NCBI RefSeq assembly: GCF_045689235.1
Contig: NZ_CP136864.1
Span: 2,294,001 to 2,358,000 of the forward strand
DNA from: Congregibacter variabilis
GTDB lineage: Bacteria > Pseudomonadota > Gammaproteobacteria > Pseudomonadales > Halieaceae
Direction: 5' to 3'
DNA: 64,000 bases
This document shows positions 31,708 to 39,633 of the stretch, one piece after another. Under the pieces are notes generated by a model that worked only from the letters and a program-made list of their open reading frames with translations, searched no databases and had not been told where the DNA came from. Position numbers and translations under genes: made by a program. How positions within the stretch are numbered: position 1 is the first letter of the stretch; every line of letters begins with the position of its first letter.

Positions 31708-31724
31708 TTGGCACCGCACTTGCT
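31708..31724 (+). promoter_or_regulatory. Sigma-54 promoter of the EPS export/regulatory operon
   Basis: TTGGCAC-CGCAC-TTGCT matches the sigma-54 consensus at all conserved positions with correct GG-to-GC spacing. Transcription would begin near 31735, about 25 bases before the GTG start of the SLBB export gene. An AT-rich inverted repeat (AAAACAA/TTGTTTT, about 31672-31692) lies between operators and promoter. Confidence 0.92.
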
Positions 31725-31759
31725 CTGTCTACGGTAACAAGTATTCAGAGAACAGACCC

Positions 31760-34684
31760 GTGACACACTCGATTAAAAGCCTCAAGAACAGCTCTACTAT
31801 CTGCCGCCTTGTAAGCGCCGCAGTGGTTCTGACGAGCCTGTATGGCACACCGAGCTTCGCACAGGACGACTACCAGCCGTTTATAGAGCCGCTGCAGGTC
31901 ACGCAGAATCGCGCCTATTACAAGGCAGCACCGACAGGACAGGACGAGCCCCTCAGCGTCCCATTTTCGCCAATCTCAGCGCCTGTAGAGGTCGTCATTG
32001 ACGAAGAGTCACGCCTGGAAGCTCTGGCGCGGGAGAAGCAACAGGCTCTGTCATTGGAAGAAGGCTCTCAGGATCAGGCACTGACCGATGAGATCGAACA
32101 GTTTGGCTACTCGATCTTCAACCGCTCGCCCAGCACCTTCGCTCCGGTAGAGGGCATTCCGGTTCCTTCTGACTACCGTATTGGGCCCGGCGACAACATC
32201 GTCATTCAGCTGTTCGGCAAGCGTAACGTTCAATACAACCTGATTGTTACTCGCGAAGGCAAGATTCTGATCCCCGAGTTTGGCCCCATCACGGTTGGCG
32301 GCATGAACTTTGACGATGCAGAAACATTGATCACCAGCGGATTTGATCAGCGCATGATCGGTGCCCGAGCCGTGGTCACCATGGGAAAGCTGCGCACTAT
32401 TCAGGTTCGCCTGGCGGGCGACGTGAAGCAACCCGGTATCTATACCATCGGTGGGCTGTCCAGCCTCATCGACGCGCTTCTGACCACTGGCGGCATTGCC
32501 GGAACCGGCACCTTGCGCGACGTTCAGCTTATCCGCGATGGCAAGATTGTGACTCACCTGGATCTCTACGAACTATTGCTCGCCGGCAAGAGTGAGAGCG
32601 ACGCCTTTCTTCGTCACAACGATACGATTTTTGTGCCCGCCATTGGCGACATTGTGTATGTCGGTGGCGAGGTGCAACGTCCAGCCATCTACGAACTTCG
32701 CGGCGAGAGCACGCTCGAGCAAGTGTTGAACATGGCCGGAGGCTTACTGCCGTCTGCATCGCTGGGTGAGTCCCTCATCGAACGCATCCAGGAAGGTGGC
32801 AGCCGCACGGTCATCGACTTTCACGCCCGGGGCACAGCGCAGAACATGGCGGCTATTCTCGGCACTAAAATGCGCTCCGGCGATGTGCTGCGAATCCTCC
32901 CTCTGGAAGACCGACTTGATGCAGTCGTTATGCTTGATGGCCACGTAGAACGCCCGGGTGCTTATCAATTTGAAGCGGGCATGCGCGTATCAAGCTTACT
33001 GCGCGGTACCCAGGCTCTTTTGCCTGGCGTTGATATGCGCTTTGCAATCATCGAGCGGGAAGATCGTCAGACTCTGCAAAGCTCAGTGATCTACATCTCG
33101 CCCAAAGCCGCTCTGGAAGCACCAGGCGAAGGTAGTGACTACTTACTTCAAGCTCGGGATCGCATTCGCCTTTTCCGCACGAACGAGAACCGCGAAGACT
33201 CGCTTGCGGGCCTGAGCGACAAGCTTGCACGTCAGGCAACAGACCCCCGTGCAGCAAACTTATTGGAGCTCCGTGGTGCTGTTCGCCATAGCGGCCAGTT
33301 CCCGCTCGCCCAAGGCGCCCGCCTGCTGGATGCCTTGAACCTGGGTGGTGGCATGCAAAGCGGCGGCGACTTTAACCACGGCATGATCGTTCGAACACAG
33401 CTGCCTGGTCTGACCATCAAGACATTGTCTTTTAGTGTTGCAGCCGCACAATTGAATCCGGACAGCACTGCCAATCCTCTGCTTCAGCCCGGCGATCGAC
33501 TCTACTTCCTGGGCGAAAACGGCACTCGCAGCCAACTCCTCGCCGATGAAATACAGCGGCTTAAAGAGCAGGCGCGCTACGGCGAGGTAGAGCGTGTAGT
33601 CAGTATCCTGGGGGAAGTTCTGAGCCCTGGGGAATACCCACTGGCCGACAACATGCGAGCCAGCGACCTTCTGTGTACTGCGCGAGGCCTGTCACGACGT
33701 GCTGATGGCCTCAGCATGCAGCTGTCCCGTCGCAACGCTACTGATGATGCCTTGCAGCATCTGTCATTGGATACCCGCGAGCTGATGACCCTCTGCGCAG
33801 ACCTGCATCGCCTAAATCGTGGTGAGCTCAACGCCGCCGCCGAGACCGCGTTTATGCAACAGTACGCCAACGATGTGATCAACCCGGTGCTCACCGCCCG
33901 CGACCAGTTGGCGGTGAGCCTGCGAAGCGGATGGAGTGAAACAGCATCCGTGACACTGCGCGGCGAAATCCACAAGCCTGGCGTGTATGCCATTGGTCCG
34001 GGCGAGACGCTATGCGAAGTGCTGCGCCGCGCCGGTGGCTTGACTGAGGCCGCCTATCCGTTTGGCGCAGAGTTCACCCGCCAGTCGGTTCTGGACATCC
34101 AACAGGAAACGCTGGATGAACTCCACGATCAACTCGACGACCTCATGGTTGAGCTGTCTCTGTCCCACTCCTTTCGTAATGACGAAAAGGCCTCCCGCGA
34201 ATGGGGCGGCAAGCAGGACACACTCAAGGTTATACAACAGCTGGAGCGCGCAGAAGCAACGGGGCGCATGGTGATAAATCTGGATAAGGTCCAGCGCTGT
34301 CGCAGCCGCGACGCTCTGGCCCTGGAAAACGGTGATGAGCTAATAGTCCCCCGAGCACCCAATCATGTGCAGGTAGCCGGTCAGGTTTATGTTGCCACCT
34401 CACACCTTTACGACGAGTCCCGCAGTATCAAGGACTACGTGGAGCTCTCTGGTGGATCGACTGTACTGGGTCGTCTGGACCACACCTATGTGATTCAGGC
34501 CAACGGCGAAGTCCTGAACCTTAAAGGCAAGCGCAGCTCCCGCAGCATCGCACGCCAGAACGTTATGCCGGGCGCGCGTATTTATGTACCAATTAACGTT
34601 GATCGCATGAATCCCACAGAAAAAGCACAGACCTGGGTTAGCACGCTTGCTCAGGCGGCGATCCTTGCCGGCATCGTACTGTGA
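31760..34684 (+). CDS. Large SLBB-repeat polysaccharide export protein (Wza/OPX-like)
   Basis: This 974-aa exported protein is far longer than Wza (about 380 aa). It has a signal peptide (residues 1-35, ending PSFA) without a lipobox cysteine, so it is not an obvious lipoprotein. The poly-export domain begins near residue 130 (VPSDYRIGPGDNIVIQLFG...GKILIPEFGPITVGG). It is followed by at least five SLBB-like units, each recognisable by V-x-G-x-V-x-x-P-G-x-Y (for example LAGDVKQPGIYTIGG, VGGEVQRPAIYELRG, LDGHVERPGAYQFEAG, LRGAVRHSGQFPLAQG, ILGEVLSPGEYPLADN, LRGEIHKPGVYAIGPG). A hydrophobic C-terminal segment (LAQAAILAGIVL) ends it. It probably forms the periplasmic/outer-membrane export channel for the EPS. 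GTG start. Confidence 0.9.
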   Translation: MTHSIKSLKNSSTICRLVSAAVVLTSLYGTPSFAQDDYQPFIEPLQVTQNRAYYKAAPTGQDEPLSVPFSPISAPVEVVIDEESRLEALAREKQQALSLEEGSQDQALTDEIEQFGYSIFNRSPSTFAPVEGIPVPSDYRIGPGDNIVIQLFGKRNVQYNLIVTREGKILIPEFGPITVGGMNFDDAETLITSGFDQRMIGARAVVTMGKLRTIQVRLAGDVKQPGIYTIGGLSSLIDALLTTGGIAGTGTLRDVQLIRDGKIVTHLDLYELLLAGKSESDAFLRHNDTIFVPAIGDIVYVGGEVQRPAIYELRGESTLEQVLNMAGGLLPSASLGESLIERIQEGGSRTVIDFHARGTAQNMAAILGTKMRSGDVLRILPLEDRLDAVVMLDGHVERPGAYQFEAGMRVSSLLRGTQALLPGVDMRFAIIEREDRQTLQSSVIYISPKAALEAPGEGSDYLLQARDRIRLFRTNENREDSLAGLSDKLARQATDPRAANLLELRGAVRHSGQFPLAQGARLLDALNLGGGMQSGGDFNHGMIVRTQLPGLTIKTLSFSVAAAQLNPDSTANPLLQPGDRLYFLGENGTRSQLLADEIQRLKEQARYGEVERVVSILGEVLSPGEYPLADNMRASDLLCTARGLSRRADGLSMQLSRRNATDDALQHLSLDTRELMTLCADLHRLNRGELNAAAETAFMQQYANDVINPVLTARDQLAVSLRSGWSETASVTLRGEIHKPGVYAIGPGETLCEVLRRAGGLTEAAYPFGAEFTRQSVLDIQQETLDELHDQLDDLMVELSLSHSFRNDEKASREWGGKQDTLKVIQQLERAEATGRMVINLDKVQRCRSRDALALENGDELIVPRAPNHVQVAGQVYVATSHLYDESRSIKDYVELSGGSTVLGRLDHTYVIQANGEVLNLKGKRSSRSIARQNVMPGARIYVPINVDRMNPTEKAQTWVSTLAQAAILAGIVL

Positions 34685-34698
34685 ACGGAGACGAGTCA

Positions 34699-35649
34699 AT
34701 GACCCAGCACAACAACATTGCACCAGCACATCAAACAGCGGCTGCGAGCCTGGATTTGATGCCCTTTGTGAATGCACTGCTTCGCGCAAAGTGGATACTC
34801 GCAGCGGCACTCGTCATCGGCGCAGGCCTTGGTACCTGGCTCTCTATGACGACACCGTACAGCTACGTAGCTGGCGCCAAGGTCAGCATTGTCGACATCT
34901 CAGATCCCGGTGGTGTGTCTCCTGACGACCGTCGCGCCTCAGAAGTTTTGACCCTGGTCGAGCATGGCTTTGTCATGGGTACCACTCGCGACAACTACGC
35001 CGAAGTAATGATGGCGCGCCTGCGATCACGCAGCTTCACCCTGCACTTTTTAGACACGCACAACATTTATCGCCACTTCTATCCGGCCAAGTGGTCCGAA
35101 GAAACACAGTCCTGGAAAGATGGCTTCACACCAGACATCGGTGAGAGTTTTACCCGCTTTCGCGACGAGATCCGCATGATCAACGTCGATGAAGAAACTG
35201 ACATTGTCACCGTAGCAATGCGCTGGCCCGAGCCAACATTACCCCGGGACTGGGCAAACATGTACGTCGACACCTTTAACGAATACATGCGTGACCGCAC
35301 CACCCAGGAAGTGGTCCGCAAACAAGCTTTTCTGGAAGAAAAACTTCGTCAGTCAGACGTGGTAGAAATCCAAAAATCAATTTACCGCCTGATTGAAGCC
35401 CAGACAGCCATCATGATGTTAGCCAATGCCCGCGAAGAGTACGTGCTTGAGATTATTGACCCGGCAGCACGCCCCTACCGCAGCGTAAACATGTCCAGAA
35501 AGAAGAAGATCATCGTCGGCGGCATTGTCGGCTTTATGTTGAGTGTCTTCGCAGTCTTGGCCACCACGCTTTTGCTGCAGCTCTGGAACAGCTTCCAGAC
35601 GGCCCGCGCATTGCATAACCAAAACGCCAACCGAACAGATTTTTCCTGA
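34699..35649 (+). CDS. Chain-length determinant (Wzz/PCP-type) protein
   Basis: This protein of about 316 aa has the two-membrane-segment layout of polysaccharide co-polymerases: one helix near residues 35-52 (WILAAALVIGAGLGTWLSM) and one near the C-terminus (IIVGGIVGFMLSVFAVLATTLLL), with a periplasmic helical domain between. The P-x2-P region before the last helix (DPAARPYRSVNMSRKKK) is typical. No Walker motifs or tyrosine-rich tail are present, so it has no BY-kinase domain, and no separate kinase gene lies in the cluster. ATG at 34699 with GGAG upstream is preferred to GTG at 34681. Confidence 0.85.
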   Translation: MTQHNNIAPAHQTAAASLDLMPFVNALLRAKWILAAALVIGAGLGTWLSMTTPYSYVAGAKVSIVDISDPGGVSPDDRRASEVLTLVEHGFVMGTTRDNYAEVMMARLRSRSFTLHFLDTHNIYRHFYPAKWSEETQSWKDGFTPDIGESFTRFRDEIRMINVDEETDIVTVAMRWPEPTLPRDWANMYVDTFNEYMRDRTTQEVVRKQAFLEEKLRQSDVVEIQKSIYRLIEAQTAIMMLANAREEYVLEIIDPAARPYRSVNMSRKKKIIVGGIVGFMLSVFAVLATTLLLQLWNSFQTARALHNQNANRTDFS

Positions 35650-35658
35650 GGAATCACC

Positions 35659-37230
35659 ATGAGTACGCTTACTTACAACCCCGGTCGTGACTGCTTCAAC
35701 TCCCTGGGAATTCCCGTCGACAATCTGACCCTGGACAGCGCAGTAGAGCGAATAATCGCCATGGCTTCGTCGAAAGATGGCCGAGCTCGACTGGTCTCTA
35801 CACTGAACGCAGATTTTCTCGTCAATTGTCTGGGCACGGCTTTATCCCGCCCGCGGCACCCCGAGTTACTGGAGGTTCTGCGCAGCTCGGATCTCGTAAC
35901 CGCCGATGGATTCCCCATCGTGTGGCTGAGCCGACTACTCGGCAGACCCATCAAGGAACGGGTATGCGGCTCGGATCTGGTGCCAGCCATCGCTGAACGC
36001 GCAGCGCAGGAAGGCCTGTCGATCTTTCTTCTTGGCGGTGCCTCAGGTGTCGCTGCGGAGGCGGGTCGCGTTCTGGAAGCCTGCTACCCCGGTCTTCGTA
36101 TTGCCGGAACCGCCGCACCTTTTGTAAAAACCACCGGTCGGGATTTGGCCTCCGCCGTAGATGACGATCGCGCGCTGCTCGAAGAAATCCATGCATCCAA
36201 GGCAGATATTCTGCTGGTTGGCCTGGGTAATCCCAAACAGGAACTGTGGTTTAACCGCAATCGCAAGCAACTCAAAACACCGGTCTCGATTGGCGTCGGC
36301 GGCACCTTCGAGTTCGTCATAGGGACGGTTCGCCGCGCCCCGGCCGCATGGCAGAGCATGAATCTGGAATGGGTTTATCGCATCCTTCAAGATCCGGCCC
36401 GACTGTGGAAGCGTTACAGCAAGGGCTTGTTCAAACTCAGCGCTCTGGCGACGCCCGTAATCATGCAACGCATCGCGGAAACGTTTCAGTTTGGAAAAGC
36501 CGAGCTGCCAGGATCTGGCGCTCTTCCCTGGCGGCGTCTGTGGTCTTCCCGGGACCAGTCCATAGCACTCTTGCCCTTGCCCCGCCGCGTGGGTACAGAG
36601 TATCTGCAGCGTATCGTTGAAGATCTGGCAAAAGAGACTGATGCCGATGAGCTGCGCATCCTGGACTTTTCTGAAGTCAGACACATTGCGCTGAATGCTC
36701 AGCAGGAACTCTTTAATCTTGCCAGCCTGCTGCACGCGCAACGGGCCAAGATCCAACTCATGGGGATGTCATCGCAGGTGCGCAGACAACTCACCGCTGC
36801 AAGACTCATGGATCTGCTGGAAAACGACAACAAAGGCACACTGGACCGCCTCAGCGTTCGGCCCACGGATTTAGCATCCTTCGCCTGCCAGTCCTACGCC
36901 CTTAAAGACGCGACCTTGGTCATGCTCTCCGGACGCATCAATCGTGAGTCCCTTAGTGAAGTTGGATTCGTCGAATGCTTGCTCGATAGCGTGCGCGACC
37001 GTCATTGCATCATCGATTTTCGTAACGTGGATCTGCTGGAAAGCTCGGGCATCGCTGAACTAATGCCGCTATTTACTCACCGCGGCCCCAAGGGGTCTGA
37101 TGTGTTCCTCAGCGGTGTGGGTCATAACATTAAGCAGATGTTGCGCATGGCAGAAGTCGACTGCACCGCTGAGATTATTAATGATCGACAGCTTCTTGAG
37201 CGCATCAGCAAGGAGAGCTCTGGTGTCTGA
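35659..37230 (+). CDS. WecG/TagA/CpsF glycosyltransferase fused to two STAS-like domains
   Basis: The protein has 523 aa. Residues about 15-255 are a GT26-type glycosyltransferase (STLNADFLVNCL, LVTADGFPIVWLSRLLG, CGSDLVPAIAE, FLLGGASGVAAEAG, ILLVGLGNPKQELWF, IGVGGTFEFVIGTVRRAP). Residues about 300-395 and 415-515 each resemble a STAS (anti-anti-sigma) domain. The second has IIDFRNVDLLESSGIAELMPL, the canonical D/E-S-S-G phosphorylatable site (S462/S463). The first has LDFSEVRHIALNAQQEL, lacking the serine. GT26 enzymes are normally about 250 aa, so the fusion doubles the protein. The STAS part could let a kinase or phosphatase tune the glycosyltransferase; that is inference. Confidence 0.85.
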   Translation: MSTLTYNPGRDCFNSLGIPVDNLTLDSAVERIIAMASSKDGRARLVSTLNADFLVNCLGTALSRPRHPELLEVLRSSDLVTADGFPIVWLSRLLGRPIKERVCGSDLVPAIAERAAQEGLSIFLLGGASGVAAEAGRVLEACYPGLRIAGTAAPFVKTTGRDLASAVDDDRALLEEIHASKADILLVGLGNPKQELWFNRNRKQLKTPVSIGVGGTFEFVIGTVRRAPAAWQSMNLEWVYRILQDPARLWKRYSKGLFKLSALATPVIMQRIAETFQFGKAELPGSGALPWRRLWSSRDQSIALLPLPRRVGTEYLQRIVEDLAKETDADELRILDFSEVRHIALNAQQELFNLASLLHAQRAKIQLMGMSSQVRRQLTAARLMDLLENDNKGTLDRLSVRPTDLASFACQSYALKDATLVMLSGRINRESLSEVGFVECLLDSVRDRHCIIDFRNVDLLESSGIAELMPLFTHRGPKGSDVFLSGVGHNIKQMLRMAEVDCTAEIINDRQLLERISKESSGV

Positions 37231-38269
37231 TCTGCGCGGAACCTACATTCTGCTGCTCAACTGGAACGGATGGCGCGACAGCATTGCCTGCCTGGACAGC
37301 CTGCTCCCCGATATTCACAGGGGCGCCCGGGTTATCGTCTGTGACAACCAGTCAAGCGACGATAGCCTTGTGCACATTGAGTCCTGGGCAGCGGGTCGCA
37401 TCAGCTCGCCGCAACCCCAGCAACCACGTCTGGCGGCACTGCAGAGCCACGCACTGGCGAAGCCAAAAACCCAGCGCATCAGTCGCTCGCAAGCGGAATC
37501 CGGCCAAGCGGATACAGCGACTCAGCTGCTACTCATCGACAATGGGGAAAACCTCGGTTTTGCCGCCGGCAACAACGTGGGAATGCGCTTTGCACTGGCA
37601 CAGACGGACATGACTCATCTGTGGTTGCTCAACAATGACACTCTGGTAGAGCCTGACTGCCTTACCAATATGCGTGAGCGACTGACACATCACGACAGGC
37701 CCGCCGTATGCGGATCGGTTATTCACTTTTTTGATAACCCACAGATCATTCAGTGTATTGGAGGTAATCGTTTTGACGCGCGCCGCGGGCGTGCCATGGA
37801 GTCCGAAGGACGCTACCTTCAAGAGAGCAAGCTATGCGAACAAAAGGATGCAGAACAAAAGCTGGATTACCTCACCGGCTGCTCTATGCTGTTGCCTCGG
37901 GAATTCCTGGAGAATGTGGGACTAATGAACGAAGCCTACTTTCTTTACTACGAAGAAATCGATTGGTTCACTCGGGCCGCCGGGCAATTTGATCTTCTAG
38001 TTGCCAGTGACGCCCGCCTGTATCACCGTGAAGGGGGCAGCATCGGATCTCGCAGCTGGAATCGCGGCCCTTCTTTGGTATCTGATCTGCACATGTTTCG
38101 CAGCCGAATTCATTTTATGAAGAGCTACTACCCACAGAACCTCTGGCGTTGCTCCCTGAGCAATTGGCTGGACGTTGGCAAGCGTCTGCTTAAGGGACAG
38201 TGGCGAAACGCGGCGGTGATTGCCCGGGAAATCACCCGGAGCTCCCCCGGGCCGCAACTCGCTCTATGA
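37223..38269 (+). CDS. GT2-family glycosyltransferase of the EPS cluster
   Basis: This 348-aa GT-A enzyme belongs to the rhamnosyl/galactofuranosyl-type GT2 family. Blocks: YILLLNWNGWRDSIACLDSLL, ARVIVCDNQSSDDSL, DNGENLGFAAGNNVGMRFAL, HLWLLNNDTLVEPDCL (N-D-T replaces D-x-D), and the C-terminal YYEEIDWFTRAAG...YHREGGSIGSR. A low-complexity insert (about residues 60-95, rich in Q, P, S) separates the first two blocks and is not usual. GTG at 37223 with AAGGAGAG upstream is the start; the frame upstream of it lies inside the previous gene. It overlaps both neighbours. Confidence 0.88.
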   Translation: MSDLRGTYILLLNWNGWRDSIACLDSLLPDIHRGARVIVCDNQSSDDSLVHIESWAAGRISSPQPQQPRLAALQSHALAKPKTQRISRSQAESGQADTATQLLLIDNGENLGFAAGNNVGMRFALAQTDMTHLWLLNNDTLVEPDCLTNMRERLTHHDRPAVCGSVIHFFDNPQIIQCIGGNRFDARRGRAMESEGRYLQESKLCEQKDAEQKLDYLTGCSMLLPREFLENVGLMNEAYFLYYEEIDWFTRAAGQFDLLVASDARLYHREGGSIGSRSWNRGPSLVSDLHMFRSRIHFMKSYYPQNLWRCSLSNWLDVGKRLLKGQWRNAAVIAREITRSSPGPQLAL

Positions 38270-39576
38270 ATAATGCGGCACCAGCGGGCTCACCCTTTCA
38301 GATCAGTCTCAACCCCCTGATCTACGCAACTATTTTTATGGCGGTCTTTGCGGGCTGCCAGGGTGGTCGCTATTACATGTCCAATCGTCTGCAGGAGCTG
38401 GGCATCGCCTGCGCTTTACTGCTCTTTGTCATGGGCTGCTGGCAGGGCCTCTTTCGGCTTCCATACCAAGAGTGGCGAAGCTGGGTGCTCAGCCCGCTTA
38501 TGCTTATCGGAGGCATTATCGGCATCAGCAGCGTAGTCTTTGTACTGAACTACTCCGGCAGTGTGCTGTACAGCGCGTTTTCCGCAAGAGAATTCCTCCT
38601 GGCCTTCATGGGGCCCGGAATTTATCTGCTCTGTCGCTGTGGCTTGCCCCTGCAAAACGTTGAACGCACCATCTGGTTTGCGCTATTTGCCCTGATGATT
38701 AATTACCTGCTCTTTTACTTCACCATGGATCTACGCGCGGCGTTTTTTTCCTCGGATCACACCGTAAGCAACCTCGTGACCTACGACGCCTGGCGTGGGT
38801 TTCGCCTTAAGCCACCGCTGTTCGCCATCATGGTTGCCTTGTTGGGAGCGCTCGCTCTGATCCTCCAGTCGCGAGGCAAAGCCGTAAAAACCGCGGCAAT
38901 CGCCAGTGTCGCTCTGGCGGCCTATATCTGGAGCATCGTGCTGTTTCGCTCGACTTTGGCGACCATGATCCTCTCTGTAATGTTGTATCCCCTGCTCTTA
39001 TCGCATCGCAACCGGCTCAAACTCATCGTGGTGATGGCGCCCTTGGTAGTGCTCGCAGTTCCTGTCGTTGGATCACTGGCAGTAGAAAACTTCATGGAGG
39101 CAGACGGCGGCAGTATCCGCGCCAAGGCATTTCTTAAGGCCATAGACCATATCGCCATGCACCCCGTACTCGGCGCGGGTGAAGACAGCGCCTACGGTCT
39201 GTCCTATCAGGAAATTGTCGCCCCGTATTTCTTCCCTTCGGACTTGGGCCTAATGGGCGTGACTTATAAATACGGTGTACTGGGACTGATTTTGTATCTC
39301 ACAATGCACTGCAAAATATGGCTGCGTCTTTGGTCGGCAAATATGGATTGCCGGGCAACCGATGGGCGCATCAATCCACTGTTGTGGGGTATGTTTATCT
39401 TCATGACAGCGCAGACCTTCAATCTAGCCCTGAATCCGGGGCTCGCCTATGCTCAGGGGATTACCCTGGGGAGTCTCGCGCTTTCCCTTGCGAGCCTGCA
39501 CCGCGTCCGCTGCGCCCCCGCAAGCGACAAGAACACCCTTGCACCATCGCCGAATCTCCCCATACTGAGCACTTAA
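38266..39576 (+). CDS. Wzy/O-antigen ligase-like polytopic membrane protein
   Basis: This 436-aa inner-membrane protein with about 10-12 hydrophobic segments has the layout of O-antigen polymerase/ligase proteins. It includes a long periplasmic loop near residues 280-320 (VENFMEADGGSIRAKAFLKAIDHIAMHPVLGAGEDSAYG) carrying the R-x3-W/F and H-P-x-x-G-x-G pattern common in this family. It would polymerise repeat units in the periplasm. ATG at 38266 overlaps the preceding stop (ATGA). Confidence 0.82.
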   Translation: MNNAAPAGSPFQISLNPLIYATIFMAVFAGCQGGRYYMSNRLQELGIACALLLFVMGCWQGLFRLPYQEWRSWVLSPLMLIGGIIGISSVVFVLNYSGSVLYSAFSAREFLLAFMGPGIYLLCRCGLPLQNVERTIWFALFALMINYLLFYFTMDLRAAFFSSDHTVSNLVTYDAWRGFRLKPPLFAIMVALLGALALILQSRGKAVKTAAIASVALAAYIWSIVLFRSTLATMILSVMLYPLLLSHRNRLKLIVVMAPLVVLAVPVVGSLAVENFMEADGGSIRAKAFLKAIDHIAMHPVLGAGEDSAYGLSYQEIVAPYFFPSDLGLMGVTYKYGVLGLILYLTMHCKIWLRLWSANMDCRATDGRINPLLWGMFIFMTAQTFNLALNPGLAYAQGITLGSLALSLASLHRVRCAPASDKNTLAPSPNLPILST

Positions 39577-39633
39577 AGTTGATTGGCTTGAACACCATGA
39601 TCAATGCGGACAGAGGTTCGTCGGACCAGCGCC

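Noticed and set aside
37100..37222. Upstream extension of the GT2 gene by 41 codons
   Set aside because: The extension lies in the preceding gene, and GTG at 37223 has an excellent ribosome site (AAGGAGAG).
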